A stretch of 48,584 bases of DNA from Verrucomicrobia bacterium SCGC AAA164-M04 (lineage in GTDB: Bacteria; Verrucomicrobiota; Verrucomicrobiae; Verrucomicrobiales; Akkermansiaceae). The position numbers and the translations under genes were made by a program. Positions 44,421-48,584 of this stretch are shown piece by piece (within the stretch, counting starts at the first letter, position 1; each line of letters opens with the position of its first letter). The notes beneath the pieces are model-generated. The model was given only the letters and a program-made list of their open reading frames with translations, did no database searches and had not been told where the DNA came from. The DNA lies in assembly GCA_000383735.1 (NCBI GenBank), contig KB912179.1, positions 1 through 48,584 of the forward strand. Direction: 5' to 3'.

Positions 44421-44744
44421 ATGGATCATACCCGCGACAATCCTCTCAAACGCTTCAGTGCCTTCTGGATCGCCGTCTTGTTGGCGACTTCTTTTGGTAT
44501 TGCTCTTATTATCACCCAGCCCTTTGCACCGGACAAGACCGACAAGGCCTATGAAATGGTGAGCGAAGGCCGGCTCGAGATTAAGGATGGGATTGATCGT
44601 GCTCAGGATGATGCTCTTAATGAAGCGGCTCTTGCTGAGGCCCTTCAGGCACAGGCGAAGTCCTTTGATAAGAATACGGAAAGCAAGGGTAGCATGCCAG
44701 TTCCGGGTGCTGCACCTACTACTGCCGAAAAACCCGCTGAATAA
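44421..44744 (+). CDS. Small single-helix membrane protein in the ACIII operon
   Basis: A 107-residue protein with one transmembrane helix at ~13-34 (FWIAVLLATSFGIALIIT) and a helical, Ala/Asp/Glu-rich tail ending in low-complexity Pro/Ala. No heme or metal motif. Position 5 nt after actF and 32 nt before the ccoN-like gene argues for co-expression. It could be an accessory subunit joining ACIII to the oxidase, but that is inference. Confidence 0.8.
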   Translation: MDHTRDNPLKRFSAFWIAVLLATSFGIALIITQPFAPDKTDKAYEMVSEGRLEIKDGIDRAQDDALNEAALAEALQAQAKSFDKNTESKGSMPVPGAAPTTAEKPAE

Positions 44745-44776
44745 TACTTTTCCAAGGCTCTAACCCGCACACTTTC

Positions 44777-46264
44777 ATGGCTGAGAACAATTCTACCGCA
44801 GATTCCAAGGACGTCGTTTTACGCTCGTCGATTGATCGCTCTCTTCGTCATCCCGTGATGTTTTTCTTCGCGAGTGGCGCTCTTTGGCTCGTGCTCTCCA
44901 TCGTCCTTGGGCTGGTGGCTTCTGCCAAGAAGCACAACCCCGAGTTCCTGACCTGTTTTTCTTGGTTGGACGCTGGAAAGGTGGACGCTGCTCATATGAG
45001 CGCAATGATTTATGGATGGGGCTCGCAGGCTGCTTTTGGAATCATCATTTGGCTCATGGCTCGGCTATCCCGTAAAGAGTGCACTGCCTCAGGGATCATT
45101 CTCTGGGCAGCTCATGTCTGGAATGCCGTAGTCTTATATGGAGTTATTCGGATTATGATGGGAGAGGGTTCGGGCGTCACCTATATGGAATTTCCAAGTG
45201 AAGTTTGGCCTCTGTTGTTGGTTTGTTACACCACTATTACAATTTGGTCCTTGGTTCAGTTTCAGGTTCGAGACGCCGGTCATGTTTATGTGAGTCAGTG
45301 GTATCTCCTCGCTGGCCTGCTCTGGTTTCCCTGGATTGCAGTTACCGCGTGGGTTTTTGTTTTTCTTATGGATGGCCACCCTCTGATGGTTGCTGGGGTA
45401 GCGGCTTGGTTTAAGGGGACTCTTTTCTCTCTCTTCTTCCTCCCGGTTGCTCTGGGCAGCGCTTACTATCTGGCTCCGAAGGTAACGGGTCGTCCAGTCT
45501 ACAGTTACAACATTGCCCTATTTGGCTTCTGGTCCCTTGCAGTCTTCGGGCCATGGTCAGGGATGGAGAAGCTCTTCGGCGCACCGGTTCCCCAATTCCT
45601 TCCCTACGCGGGGGCGGCCTCGATGATCTTGATTCTCATCCCAGCTATCGCAGTTGGTTACAATATAATCAAAACAGTAATCGGTAATAGCGAAGTTATT
45701 GCGGAAAGTCCGTCCCTTCGGTTTACGGCAGCTGGCATTGTTCTTTTCGTTGTTTTTGGCGGCCTTTCGGTCCTTCTCCACACCGTTCCAGCCTTGAAGT
45801 TGACCCAGTTCACCTACACAGGTTACGGATTCGATGTTTTGGGACTTTACGGGGTATTCTCACTTTGCGCTTTTGGAGCGATTTATTTCATTGTTCCTCG
45901 AATTACCCGTCGTGAATGGCTTTCCCGCCGTTTCATTAAATGGCACTTCTTCTGTTCTATTTACGGTATCTCTTCTGTTGTTATTTGTGCGATTGCTGGG
46001 GGTCTGTCTCAGGGACAAGGGATCGAGGATCTTAGCCAACCCTTCGGAACGATGGCCGAACGCGCGAGTCAGTTCAGTTGGGGAGTCACGCTTGCTTGGG
46101 CTTTTATCCTTTTTGCCAATTTATTCTTCTGCCTGCACTTGTTCCTGATGTGGGCCCGCCTTGGTCGTCGATCGTCACATCCAACGCTCCTTGATGCGCA
46201 TCATCCGACGAGTCCGCATGGACCGGAGGGTGAGGTTGATAATTATAGTTCCGCTTCTGCCTAA
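44777..46264 (+). CDS. CcoN-like subunit lacking heme-copper ligands
   Basis: A 495-residue polytopic membrane protein clearly related to cbb3 oxidase subunit I. VDAAHMSAMIYG keeps the helix-II heme b histidine (His73), and WFKGTLFSLFF and TGRPVYSYNI align with CcoN. Three histidine sites expected in CcoN are absent. The CuB histidine of WYGHNAV is replaced at T216. The HH pair of GPHHLHY is W261-S262. Both histidines of GHVHSG are Y351 and F353. So it should not form the O2-reducing site or complete the low-spin heme site. It is probably structural, or electron- or proton-linked. The replaced residues come from my manual alignment. Confidence 0.85.
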   Translation: MAENNSTADSKDVVLRSSIDRSLRHPVMFFFASGALWLVLSIVLGLVASAKKHNPEFLTCFSWLDAGKVDAAHMSAMIYGWGSQAAFGIIIWLMARLSRKECTASGIILWAAHVWNAVVLYGVIRIMMGEGSGVTYMEFPSEVWPLLLVCYTTITIWSLVQFQVRDAGHVYVSQWYLLAGLLWFPWIAVTAWVFVFLMDGHPLMVAGVAAWFKGTLFSLFFLPVALGSAYYLAPKVTGRPVYSYNIALFGFWSLAVFGPWSGMEKLFGAPVPQFLPYAGAASMILILIPAIAVGYNIIKTVIGNSEVIAESPSLRFTAAGIVLFVVFGGLSVLLHTVPALKLTQFTYTGYGFDVLGLYGVFSLCAFGAIYFIVPRITRREWLSRRFIKWHFFCSIYGISSVVICAIAGGLSQGQGIEDLSQPFGTMAERASQFSWGVTLAWAFILFANLFFCLHLFLMWARLGRRSSHPTLLDAHHPTSPHGPEGEVDNYSSASA

Positions 46265-46285
46265 ATACCAAGTTTCCCATCAATT

Positions 46286-47044
46286 ATGACTTTTAAAGCA
46301 TTCATTATAGGTCTCTTAGCAACCTTTGGGATTCCTTGGCTGCTCTTGGTGGTCGTTCCATATGCAACGATGCGAAGTCTTGACCCTGTCGAATATGGTA
46401 AGGATTCTGAGTTTACGGGGGCTTTCGTGCCTAAGCGCGATGGGCGTATTAAAGAGGGTTCTCGAATTTTTGGTCAGGAGGGTTGCGCTCTCTGTCACAC
46501 TCAAGTCATCCGCCCAACCTACGCTGGGAATGATGTCCACCGAGGTGAGTGGGCCGGGCTTCGGAAGAGCAGTAGTGTAGACGAGGACACTCGCCGTGAG
46601 ACCATCGCTCAAGATTTCCAGCAGGAGGATGTTGCTCACATCGGTCAAACAAGAGTTGGGCCCGATCTTTCTAACTTTGGACGTCGTCTTGAACACTACC
46701 TCAAGCTTAACAAGAGTAGTCGGACTCCGGAACAATGGTCCTTGATGCACCTCTACAATCCGAAAGCGGTCCCTCGCTACGAGGTTCCCGAGACTGGGGC
46801 GCAGATCATCACCGCTTGGAAATCAGCCTGCCCACCAAAGTCGGGTTTGTTTGATAAGGTCCAAGTAAATGGTGCAGGATATGGTACCTTGCCAGTCGAT
46901 ATCGAGGCGGGGATGGGCATCAAGCCCTCCGATCGTGCCCGGGCTCTTGTCAGTTATTTGCTTTCTCTCAAAAAGGACACTCTTGGGAACCCGCTTCCTG
47001 ATGCTCTTAATTTTAATCCAAAGGCCCCTAAATCCGAAGAATAG
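46286..47044 (+). CDS. CcoO-like monoheme cytochrome c
   Basis: A 252-residue membrane-anchored cytochrome (helix ~5-27) with the CcoO signature GSRIFGQEGCALCHTQVIRP, heme Cys67, Cys70 and His71. The following region GNDVHRGEWAG and RVGPDLSNFGRR is also CcoO-like. It would normally partner CcoN, and here it follows the ligand-less CcoN-like gene by 21 nt. It keeps its heme site, so it can still carry electrons. Confidence 0.9.
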   Translation: MTFKAFIIGLLATFGIPWLLLVVVPYATMRSLDPVEYGKDSEFTGAFVPKRDGRIKEGSRIFGQEGCALCHTQVIRPTYAGNDVHRGEWAGLRKSSSVDEDTRRETIAQDFQQEDVAHIGQTRVGPDLSNFGRRLEHYLKLNKSSRTPEQWSLMHLYNPKAVPRYEVPETGAQIITAWKSACPPKSGLFDKVQVNGAGYGTLPVDIEAGMGIKPSDRARALVSYLLSLKKDTLGNPLPDALNFNPKAPKSEE

Positions 47045-47046
47045 TC

Positions 47047-47817
47047 ATGTCTGATTCATCATCATCAAGTGACCTCCGTCCAGATTTGGACGAATCGATC
47101 AACGTTCAGGATGCTCACAGCGCTCTCAAGGGCGATCCGGCTGCCGGCCGGGAAAAGACAGTACGCGAGAATGGCATGGAGGCTGTTTCTCTTTGGCTTG
47201 TCTTAATCTCTGCGATTGTGGTTTTAGCTGCTGGCGCAGTGATGGGCCAGGGTGGTTCGTTTTTTGGATATAGCGAGTTGGTTAAGGAGGGCTATATGAG
47301 GACGCCATCTCCGGTTCCGCAGGACGCGCCTAAGGTGCCAATTGCAGCTTTGGCCTTGTTTCAGAAGGAAGGCAAGAAGGTTTACGGCACCTGTGTGGCT
47401 TGTCACCAAGATAGCGGGCTTGGCCAGACCGGCCAGTTCCCGCCTCTCGCCGGCTCCGAGTGGGTTCTGGGAAGCACTGAGGCCCTTTCCATGATTATTC
47501 ATAATGGGGTTGCCGGTAACATCGAGGTTGCAGGAACTCAGTATAACGGAAATATGAGTGCCTTCGGTGCGAATCTGAACGCCAAGGAGCTCGCTGTTTT
47601 AATGACTTATATCCGGACTTCTTGGGGTAACGATGCGAGTCTTGTTTCTCCATCTATGGCCGCTAATGCTTTAGAAATTTCAAAAAAGCGTGGCGGCGGT
47701 CAAACAAGTGCTGAGGACCTTAAAAAATCACATGACAAGATGCTTCCCGGTGACATCTTGGCACCAGACACCATGTTGGATCCCGAAACTTGGGAACCAA
47801 TTTCAACTGAGGATTAA
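47047..47817 (+). CDS. Membrane-anchored cytochrome c (CcoP-like position)
   Basis: A 256-residue protein with a Ser/Asp-rich N-terminus, one transmembrane helix (~47-66) and a cytochrome c domain. The heme motif GTCVACH has Cys116; Met170 in GNMSAF is the likely distal ligand. It has one heme rather than the two of typical CcoP. The 2-nt gap to the CcoO-like gene shows co-translation. It may donate electrons to the oxidase encoded next. Confidence 0.88.
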   Translation: MSDSSSSSDLRPDLDESINVQDAHSALKGDPAAGREKTVRENGMEAVSLWLVLISAIVVLAAGAVMGQGGSFFGYSELVKEGYMRTPSPVPQDAPKVPIAALALFQKEGKKVYGTCVACHQDSGLGQTGQFPPLAGSEWVLGSTEALSMIIHNGVAGNIEVAGTQYNGNMSAFGANLNAKELAVLMTYIRTSWGNDASLVSPSMAANALEISKKRGGGQTSAEDLKKSHDKMLPGDILAPDTMLDPETWEPISTED

Positions 47818-47843
47818 TCTTAACACCGACCATCGAAATCACT

Positions 47844-48584
47844 ATGAGTGCGGACTCCCACGAACATCACGACGATCATCATCATGTTCTTCCCTGGTGG
47901 AAGAAGTATTTCTTTTCAACAGACCATAAGACAATTGGGATTCAGTATGGCCTAGCGGCTGGAGCCTTCTTGCTCTTTGGTTTTTTCCTGATGATTGTGA
48001 TGCGGTGGAGCATTGCTTATCCTCATGAGCCTCTTCCCGGTTACCTGAGTTGGATGTTTACCGATGGATGGAAAGCTCGCTGGTTGGATGACGGAAAAGT
48101 TACCGGAGAGACTTATAACATGTTCGGCGCCATGCACGGAACAATTATGGTGTTTCTTGGGGTGGTGCCTCTGGGATTCGCGGCCTTTGGAAACTACGTT
48201 ACACCTCTACAAATCGGTGCTCCAGACATGGCGTTTCCGAAGCTTAACATGGCTAGTTTTTGGGCGTATCTTGCTGGTGGACTTGTAATGTGCATGAGTT
48301 TCTTTATGGAATCTGGTGCTGCTAAGTCAGGTTGGACAAACTACTCGCCTCTAGCTGGCTATGCCGACAAACAGATCGTGAACCAGTTCTTAGCAGGTCA
48401 AACGCAATGGCTCATCGGTTTGGTCTTGTTAATCACATCATCGCTTCTTGGCTCGGTGAACTTTGTCACGACGATCATTCAATTAAGGGCAAAGGGCCTA
48501 ACTTGGATGCGGCTCCCATTTTTTGTCTGGGCGATGCTTGTGACTGGTTTTCTCCTCTTGCTCGCCTTCCCGCCGCTTGAGGCC
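47844..48584 (+). CDS. coxA: Cytochrome c oxidase subunit I, aa3/caa3 type (3' end outside window)
   Basis: The first 247 residues of subunit I of a heme-copper oxidase, cut by the window edge. After a His/Asp-rich N-terminus (HEHHDDHHH, ~6-14) come YFFSTDHKTIGIQYGLA, the heme a ligand region FGAMHGTIMVF, and NYVTPLQIGAPDMAFPKLN, all diagnostic of COX1. It is the last gene seen in the ACIII operon, 26 nt after the cytochrome gene. The CuB histidines lie beyond the edge, so activity cannot be judged. Confidence 0.95.
   Translation, partial: MSADSHEHHDDHHHVLPWWKKYFFSTDHKTIGIQYGLAAGAFLLFGFFLMIVMRWSIAYPHEPLPGYLSWMFTDGWKARWLDDGKVTGETYNMFGAMHGTIMVFLGVVPLGFAAFGNYVTPLQIGAPDMAFPKLNMASFWAYLAGGLVMCMSFFMESGAAKSGWTNYSPLAGYADKQIVNQFLAGQTQWLIGLVLLITSSLLGSVNFVTTIIQLRAKGLTWMRLPFFVWAMLVTGFLLLLAFPPLEA

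Noticed and set aside
44777..46264. Calling the CcoN-like gene a functional cbb3 oxidase subunit I
   Set aside because: CuB, heme b3 and one low-spin heme ligand positions do not hold histidine in my alignment.

Overview
The window looks like a chromosomal segment of a marine-type Verrucomicrobiota bacterium. This is inferred from gene content and was not tested by a search. The pointers are an alternative complex III (ACIII) respiratory cluster, very acidic secreted proteins with thrombospondin type 3 and lamin-tail/Calx-beta domains, a short ParE/ParC pair, and TTG-type starts. No rRNA, tRNA, CRISPR array, insertion sequence or phage gene was seen. TGA is an ordinary stop codon here: prc, mqo, rhaB, ylbF-like and the DUF3592 gene all end in it.

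Layout. 1-7.5 kb: the end of a secreted TSP3 protein, a small membrane ORF overlapping recR, azurin, a secreted hypothetical, rppH, a peroxiredoxin, an interrupted ORF at 4759-5325 read here as a two-selenocysteine HMA-like periplasmic protein, rpsU and a Tat-exported PhoD phosphatase. 7.6-17.6 kb: tail-specific protease Prc, a lipoprotein MsrA, two paralogous membrane-anchored repeat proteins around a YlbF-like protein, and a large SNF2 helicase. 17.8-26.1 kb: parE and parC separated by a secreted lamin-tail protein, then a DUF3592 membrane protein. 26.5-31.7 kb: a tight operon of a bifunctional rhamnulose-1-phosphate aldolase/dehydrogenase, malate:quinone oxidoreductase and rhamnulokinase. 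31.8-35.6 kb: a large secreted TSP3/LamG protein and a Blc-type lipocalin with a 47-codon ORF in front. 36.1-48.6 kb: the respiratory operon actABCDEF, a 107-aa membrane protein, CcoN-like, CcoO-like and c-type cytochrome genes, then coxA running off the window.

How the genes work together. The respiratory operon encodes a full electron path: quinol is oxidised by ACIII, electrons pass to c-type cytochromes and then to an aa3/caa3-type oxidase. The CcoN-like subunit has lost nearly all metal-ligand histidines, so it is probably not an oxidase. Two perfect TGTGA-N6-TCACA palindromes sit just before actA. The rhamnose operon splits rhamnulose into lactaldehyde and dihydroxyacetone phosphate, while Mqo feeds electrons to the quinone pool that ACIII drains.

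The most interesting part is 4759-5325. One reading frame of 188 codons with a signal peptide contains two ferredoxin-fold/HMA-like repeats. Each is interrupted by a single in-frame TGA at the same motif position (S/T-G-G-x-TGA). Each TGA is followed 12-14 nt later by a hairpin with the identical loop CGUGC, as expected of a bacterial SECIS. The region upstream of this gene shares a gapped block of about 34 bp, at the same distance from the start codon, with the azurin gene 2.5 kb away.
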